NCBI RefSeq assembly: GCF_009909205.1
Contig: NZ_JAAAPN010000001.1
Coordinates: 62,001 to 126,000 of the forward strand
From: Aquabacterium fontiphilum
Lineage (GTDB): Bacteria > Pseudomonadota > Gammaproteobacteria > Burkholderiales > Burkholderiaceae_C
Direction of reading: 5' to 3'
Length of the DNA stretch: 64,000 nucleotides
Shown: positions 56,928 to 64,000 of the stretch, one piece after another
How the letters are laid out: each line of letters starts with the position of its first letter
Position numbering within the stretch: position 1 is the stretch's first letter
The notes under the pieces: model-generated
The model's input: only the letters and a program-made list of their open reading frames with translations
What the model was told of the DNA's origin: nothing
The model's database searches: none
Made by a program: the position numbers and the translations under genes

Positions 56928-57905
56928 TCACTTGCGCTTGGCGCGGGGATGGGCTGCGTCGTACACCTTGGACAGATGTTGGTGGTCCAGTCGGGTGTAG
57001 ACCTGGGTGGTGCCGATGTGGGCGTGGCCCAGCAGCTCCTGCACGGCGCGCAGATCGCCGCTGGATTGCAGCAGGTGGCTGGCAAAGCTGTGGCGCAGCA
57101 TGTGGGGATGGACCTTCTGTGCCAGCCCGGCGTCGGTGGCCAGCTGCTGCAGGCGGTTGCGCCATTGGGCCGCGGTGATGCGTCGGCCCAGGCGGCTGAG
57201 GAACAGCGCGTCGTCCTGCGGCGCTGTCAGGCTGCCGCGCACAGCCAGCCATTGCTTCAATGCCTGTTGTGCGGCGGTGCCCACGGGCACGATGCGCCGT
57301 TTGCTGCCCTTGCCCAGCACATGGGCCTCGCCGGACTGCAGGTCGACCCAGCCCAGCGCCTGGGGGCCGGGCTGCACGTCGAGCCCGAGCAGCTCGGCGC
57401 TGCGCAGGCCGCTGCCATACATGAGCTCGACCATGGCGTGGTCGCGCGCCTGCAGCCACGGCGCCTCGGTCTCCATGCGGGTCAGGGCCGCCGGTGAGGC
57501 GGCTCGGGGGGCGGGGTCGGGCCGGGCTTCGGCCAGGGCCACGGCCTGGTCCACCGTCAGCGCCTTGGGCAGGGGCTTGGGCGCCTTGGGCGCGCGGATG
57601 CCGTCGACCGGGTTCACGCGCACGTGCTGCTGTTGTGCCAGCCAGCGGTACAGGCCGCGCCAGGCCGACAGCACGATGGCGATGCTGCGCGGGCCCAGCC
57701 CCTGGCCGTGCAGCCGGGCCGCCCAGCCGCGCACATGGTGTGCCTGCACCTGGGTGACCGTGAGCTGTTGCGTGGTGCAGGCCTGCCGCAGACGCGCGAA
57801 CGCCTCGGCATACATGGTCAGCGTGCGCTCGGCCAGCCGGCGCTGCACGCGCAGGTGTTCGAGGTGCTGGTCAATCAGGTCGGGCTCGGGCGACATGTGA
57901 CGCAT
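56928..57905 (-). CDS. xerC: Tyrosine recombinase XerC, 325 aa
   Basis: XerC resolves chromosome dimers at dif with XerD. The catalytic set is seen: Arg in SGLRSAELLGL, Lys in GKGSKRR, His-x-x-Arg in HMLRHSFASH, and Tyr in TTQVYTRL. The N-terminal SAM-like DNA-binding domain is complete. A start three codons later (57896, MSPEPDLIDQ) is equally possible. It normally follows dapF-DUF484; here a PEP-CTERM gene intervenes. Confidence 0.95.
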   Translation of the reverse strand: MRHMSPEPDLIDQHLEHLRVQRRLAERTLTMYAEAFARLRQACTTQQLTVTQVQAHHVRGWAARLHGQGLGPRSIAIVLSAWRGLYRWLAQQQHVRVNPVDGIRAPKAPKPLPKALTVDQAVALAEARPDPAPRAASPAALTRMETEAPWLQARDHAMVELMYGSGLRSAELLGLDVQPGPQALGWVDLQSGEAHVLGKGSKRRIVPVGTAAQQALKQWLAVRGSLTAPQDDALFLSRLGRRITAAQWRNRLQQLATDAGLAQKVHPHMLRHSFASHLLQSSGDLRAVQELLGHAHIGTTQVYTRLDHQHLSKVYDAAHPRAKRK

Positions 57906-57993
57906 TGTGGCCCGGGATGGCGGCAGCCGGTGTGGTGCACGCCCCGTTGCGCCCAGGGCGGCAACCGAGCGGCGCCTGGGGTGGCGGCACCGC

Positions 57994-58497
57994 TCAGCGG
58001 CGCGCCGAGGCGGGTGCGCGGCGGCGAAGGACCACCGTGGCCAAGCCGGCCAGCAGCAGGGCCCAGGTCGTGGGCTCGGGTACGGCGATGACGTGCGGGT
58101 CGAAGCTGCCGGGCAGCCCGCCGATGGTGCCTGGTCCGAGGCCGATGCCGATGTTGCCGCCTGCGGGCGGCGCGGGGGGCACGCCCGTGCCGCCGGTCAG
58201 CAGTTGCGCGTTCTGAAAGTCAAGGGTGCCGGCATCCAGGTTGATCACCGGGGCCGCGAGTGTGAGGTTCAGCAGCTGCAGCATGCCGCCTGCCCGCAGG
58301 GTGATCGAGACCGGAGAGGTTACCCGCACATCGGCCTGCGTGCCGGTCAGCGCCAGGTCGCCGGCGCAGTCCAGCACGATGGCGTCGGACCAACTCTGGC
58401 TGAAGGCGCCGTTGCAGGTGGTGGTGAGGCCATCGGGGATGGCCGCGTGGGCTTGGCTGGCGGCGGCCAGCGCCAAGATGGCGAGCAGGTGTCGCAT
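57994..58497 (-). CDS. Short PEP-CTERM exported protein, 167 aa
   Basis: A signal peptide (MRHLLAILALAAASQAHAA) precedes a beta-rich, Gly-rich domain of about 115 residues. The end has VPEPTTWALLLAGLATVVL and RRRAP, a PEP-CTERM signal. The two early Cys (residues about 28 and 44) may form a disulfide. It sits between DUF484 and xerC, on the same strand, and is shorter than most of the six PEP-CTERM proteins here. Function unknown. Confidence 0.78.
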   Translation of the reverse strand: MRHLLAILALAAASQAHAAIPDGLTTTCNGAFSQSWSDAIVLDCAGDLALTGTQADVRVTSPVSITLRAGGMLQLLNLTLAAPVINLDAGTLDFQNAQLLTGGTGVPPAPPAGGNIGIGLGPGTIGGLPGSFDPHVIAVPEPTTWALLLAGLATVVLRRRAPASARR

Positions 58498-58595
58498 GGA
58501 AAGCTCCCTTGGATCTGTTGTGTTGTCCGTGGGAGCTTACACCGGCGGGAGCCGCTGTCCCGCCGCCTGGTCTGGGGGGCGCTGTCGAGGTGTGC

Positions 58596-59327
58596 TTACT
58601 CGCCGGGTGTCCCTTCCCCCTCGGCCGCCACCGGCACCAGGCAGCGCGACAGCGCCGCGCTGGCGATGTCGGCCACTTGCACGAGGAAGTCGACCCCCAT
58701 GTCGGCGGTGTAGCGGGTCGGGTCGGGCGAGGCCAGCACGAGCAGGCCGAAGCAGGTCTCGCCGTGGTGCAGCGGCAGCAAGGCCACCGAGGCCATGCTG
58801 GTGCCGTCTTCCAGCCAGCGGCTGGCTTCGAAGCCGGCGTTGACACCACAGTAAGGCAGTGTCAGGCTGCTGGCGAAGCTGCGGGCGTCGGCGCTGACGG
58901 CCTGCGCGCAGGGCAGGTCGGCCAGCTCGGCGCGCAGCGCGTGGGATTCGGTGCCCCACAGGCGCACGCCGGCCTGCGGGATCAGGAACTGGTCTTTCAG
59001 CCCGGCCACGAGCACGTCGGCCAGGGCTCGGTCGTCGTGGGTGAGCATCACGCTGCGCACCCACAGGTGCAGGCGCAGCGCGATGGCTTCGTTTTCCTGG
59101 CTGTGGCGGATCATTTCCATGATCCGGCGCTCCAGGCCCTTGATCTTGTCGCGCAGCATCTCCATCTGCCGCTCCTGCAGCGAGACGGCGCGCCCGCCGT
59201 GCGGGCTGACAAGCTGCACCGCGGCCAGCAGCGGCGCCTGGCGCTCGAAGAAGCCGGGCGTGTGGATGAGGTAGTTGGCGATCTCTTCTTCGGTGATGCC
59301 TTGCAGGGTCATGTTGGGGATGCTCAC
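58596..59327 (-). CDS. DUF484 family protein, 243 aa
   Basis: The protein begins [16 protein letters not shown] and has [20 protein letters not shown], both standard for DUF484, and a GAF-like core. Its biochemical role is not established; in gammaproteobacteria the gene links dapF with xerC. The start overlaps dapF by 4 bp, so the pair is translationally coupled. Confidence 0.92.
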   Translation of the reverse strand: MSIPNMTLQGITEEEIANYLIHTPGFFERQAPLLAAVQLVSPHGGRAVSLQERQMEMLRDKIKGLERRIMEMIRHSQENEAIALRLHLWVRSVMLTHDDRALADVLVAGLKDQFLIPQAGVRLWGTESHALRAELADLPCAQAVSADARSFASSLTLPYCGVNAGFEASRWLEDGTSMASVALLPLHHGETCFGLLVLASPDPTRYTADMGVDFLVQVADIASAALSRCLVPVAAEGEGTPGE

Positions 59328-60187
59328 AGTTCGGGAATGTCGATCTCGCCGTCAAACACCTTGACGGCCGGACCGGTCATCATCACGGGTTGGCCGGGGC
59401 CGGCCCATGAAATCGTCAGCCGGCCACCGGGCATGTCGACGTCGACGGTGGGGTCCAGCCAGCCCAGCCGGATGCCGGCGACCACGGCCGCGCAGGCGCC
59501 CGAGCCGCAGGCCAGCGTCTCGCCCGAGCCGCGCTCGAAGACGCGCAGCCGGATGTGGCCGCGCGACACCACTTCCATGAAGCCGGCGTTGACGCGCCGC
59601 GGAAAGCGCGCATGGCCCTCGATCTGCGGGCCGAGCTCGTCGACGGGTGCGTGTTCGGTGCTGTCGACGCGCATCACGGCGTGCGGGTTGCCCATCGACA
59701 CCACGGCCACTTCGACCGGGTGGTTGGCCAGCTCGATGGGCCACAGCTCGCAGCCGTTGATCAGCTGGGGCGTCAGGCCGCGGGTGTCGAATGGCACCTC
59801 GGCGGGCACCAGAAAGGGCGCGCCCATGTCGACGGTGACGCGGCCATCTGTCTGCAGGCGCGGCTCGATGACGGCCTTTTGCGTCTGCACGCGGATCACA
59901 TCCTTGGCCGTGAGCCCGGTGTCGTGCACGAAGCGGGCGAAGCACCGCGCGCCATTGCCGCATTGCTCGACCTCGCCGCCATCGGCGTTGAAGATGCGGT
60001 AGGTGAAGTCGGTGCCATCAGCCGGGTTGCCCGGCTCGACGACCAGGATCTGGTCGGCCCCGATGCCGAAGCGCCGATCGGCCAGAAAGCGGTATTGGGC
60101 CGTGCTGAGGCTCAGCGGGCCCTGGGTGGCGTCGAGCACAACGAAGTCGTTGCCCGCGCCGTGCATCTTGGTGAAACGCAGCTTCAT
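59324..60187 (-). CDS. dapF: Diaminopimelate epimerase DapF, 287 aa
   Basis: DapF turns LL-DAP to meso-DAP for lysine and peptidoglycan. The two catalytic Cys motifs are present: [12 protein letters not shown] and [14 protein letters not shown], with [12 protein letters not shown] at the start. The length is normal. The ATG at 60187 ([14 protein letters not shown]) is preferred over one 36 bases upstream. It overlaps the DUF484 start. Confidence 0.97.
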   Translation of the reverse strand: MKLRFTKMHGAGNDFVVLDATQGPLSLSTAQYRFLADRRFGIGADQILVVEPGNPADGTDFTYRIFNADGGEVEQCGNGARCFARFVHDTGLTAKDVIRVQTQKAVIEPRLQTDGRVTVDMGAPFLVPAEVPFDTRGLTPQLINGCELWPIELANHPVEVAVVSMGNPHAVMRVDSTEHAPVDELGPQIEGHARFPRRVNAGFMEVVSRGHIRLRVFERGSGETLACGSGACAAVVAGIRLGWLDPTVDVDMPGGRLTISWAGPGQPVMMTGPAVKVFDGEIDIPEL

Positions 60188-60260
60188 GGGGCCGATTATC
60201 GGCCCCAACGGCGCCCGCACCAAGGCGCCCGCGCGATGGCCCCGGCCGGTTCAGGCCAGC

Positions 60261-61826
60261 TCAGCTGAGGCGGAAGCGCTGCACGGCCTGGGCCAGGTCG
60301 CGCGCCTGCTGGCGCAGGCTGTCGGCAGCGGCGGCCGATTGCTCCACCAGCGCGGCATTCTGCTGAGTCATGTGGTCCAGTTCGGTCACCGAATGCGTGA
60401 CCTGCCCGATGCCGGCCGATTGCTGGCGCGTGGCCTCGGCGATTTCGCCCATGGCCTGCGTGACACGCTGGATGGACGAGACGATCTCGGTCATCACAGA
60501 GCCGGCCTCACGCACCTTCTGCGAGCCGACCTCGACGCGTTCGACCGACTTGCCGATCAGCGCCTTGATCTCGCGTGCGGCTTCGGCCGAGCGCTGGGCC
60601 AGCGAGCGCACCTCGCCGGCCACCACGGCAAAGCCGCGACCCTGCTCGCCCGCCCGTGCGGCCTCCACCGCCGCGTTCAGCGCGAGGATGTTGGTCTGGA
60701 AAGCAATGCCGTCGATCACGCCGATGATGTCGGAGATCTGGCGCGAGGCCTGGCTGATCTGCTCCATCTGCGAGACGACGCTTTCGACCACGTCGCCACC
60801 GTTGGCCGCCTGGCTGCTGGCCGTATCGGCCAGGCGATTGGCTTCGGTGGCGGCATCGGCCGAGTGCTCCACCGTCTTGCTGATCTGGTCCATCGACGAG
60901 GCCGCAGCCTGCAGGTTCGAGGCCGTCTGCTCGGTGCGGTTCGACAGGTCCTGGTTGCCGGCGGCGATTTCGGTGCTGGCCGTCAGCATGCTTTCCGACG
61001 ATTCGCGCACCGAGGCCACCATTTCCCGCAACCCGTCCTGCATGGTCTTCATCGACGACATCAGGCGGGCGATTTCGTCGCGGCCGCGGGGGGCGATGTC
61101 GCGGGTCAGGTCGCCGTGCGCAATGGCCTGGGTGATGTCTTCAGCGCGGCGCAGCGGCCCGGTGATGGACAGGATGGTCAGGCCCATGAGCGGCAGGAAA
61201 ATGATGCCGGGCGACAGCAGCAGCGCCCACAGCGACACGATGGCCTGCGTCACGGCGCTCTTGGCCTTGTCACGGCGGGCTTCGGCCAGCTCGGTGACGC
61301 GGTCGTTGAGTTTGTCGGTGGCCGCCTCGGCCGCGACGGCGTGCTCGCGGGCCGGGCCACTGGATTGATACGCCTCGGCCGCGGACGCCAGCGCCAGCGA
61401 GGCCACCAGCTCCAGCGTCGGGCGCATGCTGTCGCCGTAGGACTTGAGCGTGTCCTTCAGCGCCTGGGCGCCCTGGCGCACGTCGTCAGAAGGGGCGGCC
61501 TTGGCCAGTTCGTCGGCGCGCTGCATGCTGGTGGTCAGCGCAGCCTGCCACGCCTTGAACTCTTCTTCGGCCGAGACCGAGTCGCCCGCGTTGATGATGG
61601 CCGCGCGCTCGTGGCCACGCAGGTCGCTCATGCTCTGAGCCAGGCGGGCCATGCGTTGCGTAGCCGTGAATTCCTGCTCGGCGAAAGCGTCGAATTCGTG
61701 TTGCAGGTTCAGCAACTGCCAGCTCATGCCCGCGCCCACAATGGTGCCGATCACCACGACGAGGCCCATGCAGATCAGCAGCCGCGATCGGATGGAAAAA
61801 TTCCTCAGCCAGACGATCCAGTTCAT
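60261..61826 (-). CDS. Methyl-accepting chemotaxis protein, 521 aa
   Basis: A membrane span (residues about 12-35), a helical periplasmic 4HB-like sensor (about 36-190), a second span ([19 protein letters not shown]), HAMP, and the signalling hairpin [20 protein letters not shown] with [17 protein letters not shown]. The protein ends [11 protein letters not shown] with no CheR-binding pentapeptide. The start at 61826 has GGAG 9 bases upstream. The ligand is unknown, and no other che gene is in the window. Confidence 0.93.
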   Translation of the reverse strand: MNWIVWLRNFSIRSRLLICMGLVVVIGTIVGAGMSWQLLNLQHEFDAFAEQEFTATQRMARLAQSMSDLRGHERAAIINAGDSVSAEEEFKAWQAALTTSMQRADELAKAAPSDDVRQGAQALKDTLKSYGDSMRPTLELVASLALASAAEAYQSSGPAREHAVAAEAATDKLNDRVTELAEARRDKAKSAVTQAIVSLWALLLSPGIIFLPLMGLTILSITGPLRRAEDITQAIAHGDLTRDIAPRGRDEIARLMSSMKTMQDGLREMVASVRESSESMLTASTEIAAGNQDLSNRTEQTASNLQAAASSMDQISKTVEHSADAATEANRLADTASSQAANGGDVVESVVSQMEQISQASRQISDIIGVIDGIAFQTNILALNAAVEAARAGEQGRGFAVVAGEVRSLAQRSAEAAREIKALIGKSVERVEVGSQKVREAGSVMTEIVSSIQRVTQAMGEIAEATRQQSAGIGQVTHSVTELDHMTQQNAALVEQSAAAADSLRQQARDLAQAVQRFRLS

Positions 61827-61918
61827 GCGTATGTACTCCGATAGCTCGCCAAACGGCACCCCGGGGGCATCCGTTGGCATCACATCGGTGGTATCGGCGC
61901 GGGGCGCACCAACTTGAA

Positions 61919-62827
61919 TCAGTACAGACGCGGGCTGCCAGGCGGTCGGGTCTTGAAACGCTTGTGCACCCACAGGTACTGGGCGGGCTGCAGGCGGATC
62001 TGCGCCTCGATGAAGCGGTTCATCGCGGCGGTGTCGGCCTCGGCATGTTCGGTCGGGAACCCGTCCAGCGGCGGCATGAAGCGCACTCGCCAGCCCTGGC
62101 CGCGGGGCAGGATCTCGGCGATCACCGGTTGCACGGCCATGTCGAGCATGCGCGCCATGCGCGAGGGCGCCAGCAAGGTGGCCGCGGGCACACCGAAGAA
62201 GGGCACGAAGGCCGCGTCACGCAGGCCGAAATCCATGTCAGGCAGGTTGAAAAAGCCCCGCCCGGACTTGATCGCGCGCAAGAGTGGCTTGACCGAATCC
62301 TGGCGCGGGAAGATTTCGGCGTTGCCGAAGCGCAGCCGGCCGCGCTTCATCAGCCTGTCCATCAGCGGGTGGCTCTGGCGTTGGTAGATCGAGGCGCCAG
62401 GCCTGGGCTGCTTGAGCAGGATGGCAGCGCCGGCCACGTCGAGCGCGACGAAATGCGGGCACAGCCACATCGTCGGGCGCTGCTCGGTCTGCCACAGTCG
62501 TTCGGCCAGGCCGATGTCACCTTCCACGTGGATCAGGCGGCGCAGGCGCCAGGCCGGTGCCCACCACAGCACGGCGCGGTCCAGCAGGCTTTGCGTGAGC
62601 CAGCGGAAGTGGGCGCGTGCGAGCGCCTCCCTTTCGGCGACCGGCTGCTCGGGAAAACACAGCTCGAGGTTGCGCAGCGCAATGCGCCGGCGCGAGGCGG
62701 CCACGCGGTACAGCAGTCGGCTCACGCCGGCCGCCAGCATGGCCAGCATGGGCAGCGGCAGCCAGTGCAGCAGCCACAGCAGCCCCAGGCCCAAGCGGAT
62801 GCCGGCTTCGCGCAAGGTGTGCTTCAT
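61919..62827 (-). CDS. Lipid A acyltransferase (LpxL/LpxM/HtrB family), 302 aa
   Basis: An N-terminal span is followed by the acyltransferase motif H-F-V-A-L-D (H-x4-D) in [11 protein letters not shown], and the later [11 protein letters not shown] and [18 protein letters not shown] typical of the lipid A late acyltransferases that add secondary acyl chains. Its ATG overlaps the stop of the upstream paralogue by 4 bp. Which chain each enzyme adds cannot be decided from sequence alone. Confidence 0.9.
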   Translation of the reverse strand: MKHTLREAGIRLGLGLLWLLHWLPLPMLAMLAAGVSRLLYRVAASRRRIALRNLELCFPEQPVAEREALARAHFRWLTQSLLDRAVLWWAPAWRLRRLIHVEGDIGLAERLWQTEQRPTMWLCPHFVALDVAGAAILLKQPRPGASIYQRQSHPLMDRLMKRGRLRFGNAEIFPRQDSVKPLLRAIKSGRGFFNLPDMDFGLRDAAFVPFFGVPAATLLAPSRMARMLDMAVQPVIAEILPRGQGWRVRFMPPLDGFPTEHAEADTAAMNRFIEAQIRLQPAQYLWVHKRFKTRPPGSPRLY

Positions 62828-63744
62828 CCAGCCCCTCCGGGCGGGGGGCCGCCCACGTCGGCCGAAGTCAGCGCTTCGGGGCGCGGGCCTTTATAGCGGT
62901 TGTAGCCCCACAGGTACTGCTCGGGTGCTTGCATGATCACGTGTTCCATCAGGCGGTTGATGGTGGCCGCCGATTGTGCCGCATCACCGGCGGCCAGCAC
63001 GGCCTCATCCTGCGGCGCCACGCGCTCGGCATGCACCACGTAATCGCACCCGCGCCGCCAGCGTGCCAGCGTGCTCAGCCGCTCGCCGCGCATCAGCACC
63101 ACGGCGCAGCCCGTCTGCGCCACGAGCTTACCGGCCATGGTCATCGTGTAGGCCGGCCGCCCGAAGAAGGGCGCCCAGGTGCCCATGCCTTCGGGCGGCA
63201 CCTGGTCGGGCAGGATGCCCACGGTCTCGCCGCGCTTGAGTGCGCGCAGCATGTGGCGTACACCCGTCAGCGTGGCGGGGCTGGTCTGGATGCCGGGGCG
63301 GTTGCGCGCGTGCAGCATCAACTCGGCCAGCCAGCGCTGGCGCGCCGGGCGGTACAGCGCCGTCAACGGCACCTCGGCGCCGAAGCGTTCGGCATAAGCC
63401 TGTGCGACCACCTCGAAGCAACCGGTATGCGGCGTCAGCAGCAGCAGGCCGCGTTCTTCGGCCAGCGCCTGTGCCACCGCCTCGGCACCCTGCCATTGCA
63501 CGCGGGCGCCCAGCGCTTCGTCACGCGGTCGGGCCCACAGCCGCGGCAGCTCGGCCACCATGCGCCCGACCTGGCCCACAGCCTGCCAGCGTTGCCAGCG
63601 CGACAGCCCGGCCTGGCCGGCATGGGCGCGCAGCCGCCGACGGTAGCTGGGCGACAGTGCGTAGGTCAGCCAGCCCATGATCCAGCCCAGGGCGTGCAGC
63701 ACCCCCAGGGGCCAGCGGGACAGCGCGAAGAACAGTTTCGTCAT
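62824..63744 (-). CDS. Lipid A acyltransferase (LpxL/LpxM/HtrB family), 306 aa
   Basis: A membrane-anchored acyltransferase with the motif H-T-G-C-F-E (H-x4-E) in TPHTGCFEV, then GILPDQVPPEGMG and FFGRPAYTMTMAGKL, as in the HtrB group. It is coupled to the second acyltransferase by a 4-bp overlap, a common tandem arrangement in Burkholderiales. The ATG at 63744 (MTKLFFALSRWPLG) is preferred over a start 39 bases upstream. Divergent from metK across 237 bp. Confidence 0.9.
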   Translation of the reverse strand: MTKLFFALSRWPLGVLHALGWIMGWLTYALSPSYRRRLRAHAGQAGLSRWQRWQAVGQVGRMVAELPRLWARPRDEALGARVQWQGAEAVAQALAEERGLLLLTPHTGCFEVVAQAYAERFGAEVPLTALYRPARQRWLAELMLHARNRPGIQTSPATLTGVRHMLRALKRGETVGILPDQVPPEGMGTWAPFFGRPAYTMTMAGKLVAQTGCAVVLMRGERLSTLARWRRGCDYVVHAERVAPQDEAVLAAGDAAQSAATINRLMEHVIMQAPEQYLWGYNRYKGPRPEALTSADVGGPPPGGAG

Positions 63745-63840
63745 CAAGGCAGGGCCGCCGCAGCGGCACGGCGGGGGCAGCAACCCGCCACAAAGTGGGA
63801 CAAAGCCCGCATCTTCGCAGAAGCGGCGGCCCGATTTCGC

Positions 63841-63846
63841 TACACT
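63841..63846 (+). promoter_or_regulatory. Possible -10 element for metK
   Basis: TACACT resembles TATAAT and would put the transcript start around 63852, exactly where the first stem of the candidate aptamer begins. No good -35 was found. Confidence 0.35.
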
Positions 63847-63851
63847 GTGGA

Positions 63852-63906
63852 GATCGCCGAGTTAACAGGACAACTTGCGGGGCGATTCACAAATGCCGCT
63901 AAAGCG
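63852..63906 (+). promoter_or_regulatory. Candidate SAM-II-like riboswitch aptamer upstream of metK
   Basis: ATCGCC (63853-63858) pairs with GGCGAT (63881-63886). The loop starts GAGTTAAC and contains CTTGC; the 3' tail after the stem reads TCACAAATG then CC and GCTAAA. This agrees closely with remembered SAM-II features: GAUUUAAC after the first stem, UUGC before it closes, and AAAUG-N2-GCUAAA at the same distance downstream. The second helix (pseudoknot) is imperfect here, so the call is tentative. The metK context fits. Confidence 0.5.
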
Positions 63907-63917
63907 TTCGCCGCTGC

Positions 63918-63972
63918 CCAGAGTGATGACTCTCCAGCCCCGGCGACGCCGAGGTTCATGTCAACTCTGGAG
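63918..63972 (+). promoter_or_regulatory. Possible expression platform of the metK leader
   Basis: The Shine-Dalgarno GGAG (63969-63972) can be covered by CTCCAG (63932-63937) pairing with CTGGAG (63967-63972), extended by CCAGAGT (63918-63924) pairing with ACTCTGG (63964-63970) in an alternative. A competing hairpin AGAGT-GATG-ACTCT (63920-63933) would release it. Mutually exclusive pairing of this kind suggests control of translation. Confidence 0.45.
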
Positions 63973-63981
63973 TTACACAGC

Positions 63982-64000
63982 GTGTCCAACGATTTCCTCT
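63982..64000 (+). CDS. metK: S-adenosylmethionine synthetase, 5' end only
   Basis: The first codons from a GTG start give M-S-N-D-F-L, the invariant start of betaproteobacterial MetK, and the gene runs out of the window. GGAG lies 9 bases upstream. MetK makes SAM from methionine and ATP. The upstream leader is highly structured and may sense SAM. Only six codons are visible, so the call rests on this short match and on the leader. Confidence 0.7.

Noticed and set aside
63852-63972. SAH riboswitch or SAM/SAH class in the metK leader
   Set aside because: The conserved sequences I remember for those classes are not present; the elements match SAM-II better.

Overview
This 64 kb window is the replication-origin region of a high-GC betaproteobacterium. 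The order rpmH-rnpA-yidD-yidC-mnmE next to dnaA-dnaN-gyrB, with mnmG-rsmG-parA-parB further along, the six PEP-CTERM proteins and the wealth of c-di-GMP and hybrid-kinase genes all point to Burkholderiales, probably the Leptothrix/Rubrivivax/Aquabacterium side. The species is an inference; no rRNA gene is present to test it.

Layout. 1-8940: end of a flavin/[2Fe-2S] reductase, a lipase-like protein, a HAF-repeat PEP-CTERM protein, a possible 44-residue Cys-rich ORF, a hypothetical gene, then a deacetylase next to a Pat-type acetyltransferase and a DMT transporter. 8938-9237: relics of a HEPN/MNT (HepT/MntA, type VII) toxin-antitoxin pair directly behind gyrB. 9241-16804 (minus strand): dnaA, dnaN and gyrB, with two PEP-CTERM genes inserted between dnaN and gyrB; DnaA boxes lie on both sides of dnaA. 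17011-21626 (plus): rpmH, rnpA, yidD, yidC, mnmE. 21742-31991: cyclic-nucleotide-binding protein, HD-GYP response regulator, a large BvgS-like kinase, kdsD-kdsC-lptC, an RRM protein, a membrane protein and a YchJ-like protein. 32017-41202: YkgJ-like protein, mnmG, rsmG, a choice-of-anchor PEP-CTERM protein, parA and parB. Three parS sequences sit inside mnmG and rsmG, and parA and parB are split by an antisense hybrid kinase. 41208-56906: methyltransferase, flavin reductase, three more hybrid kinases, two coupled diguanylate cyclases, cytochrome b561 with two YceI proteins, a PEP-CTERM protein, HDOD, AraC-type regulator and RlmI. 56928-63744 (minus): xerC, a PEP-CTERM gene, DUF484, dapF, a chemoreceptor and two lipid A acyltransferases. 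63841-64000: metK start behind a structured leader that resembles a SAM-II aptamer followed by an anti-Shine-Dalgarno element.

How it fits together. The core is chromosome replication and segregation (dnaA, dnaN, gyrB, parA/parB/parS, xerC) plus origin-linked tRNA/rRNA modification (mnmE, mnmG, rsmG). Around it sit envelope functions (yidC, kdsD/kdsC/lptC, lpxL-like pair, PEP-CTERM proteins) and a dense signalling set (five hybrid kinases, two GGDEF, HD-GYP, HDOD, MCP). Accessory genes have repeatedly been inserted into gene clusters that are usually contiguous: dnaN-gyrB, parA-parB and DUF484-xerC.
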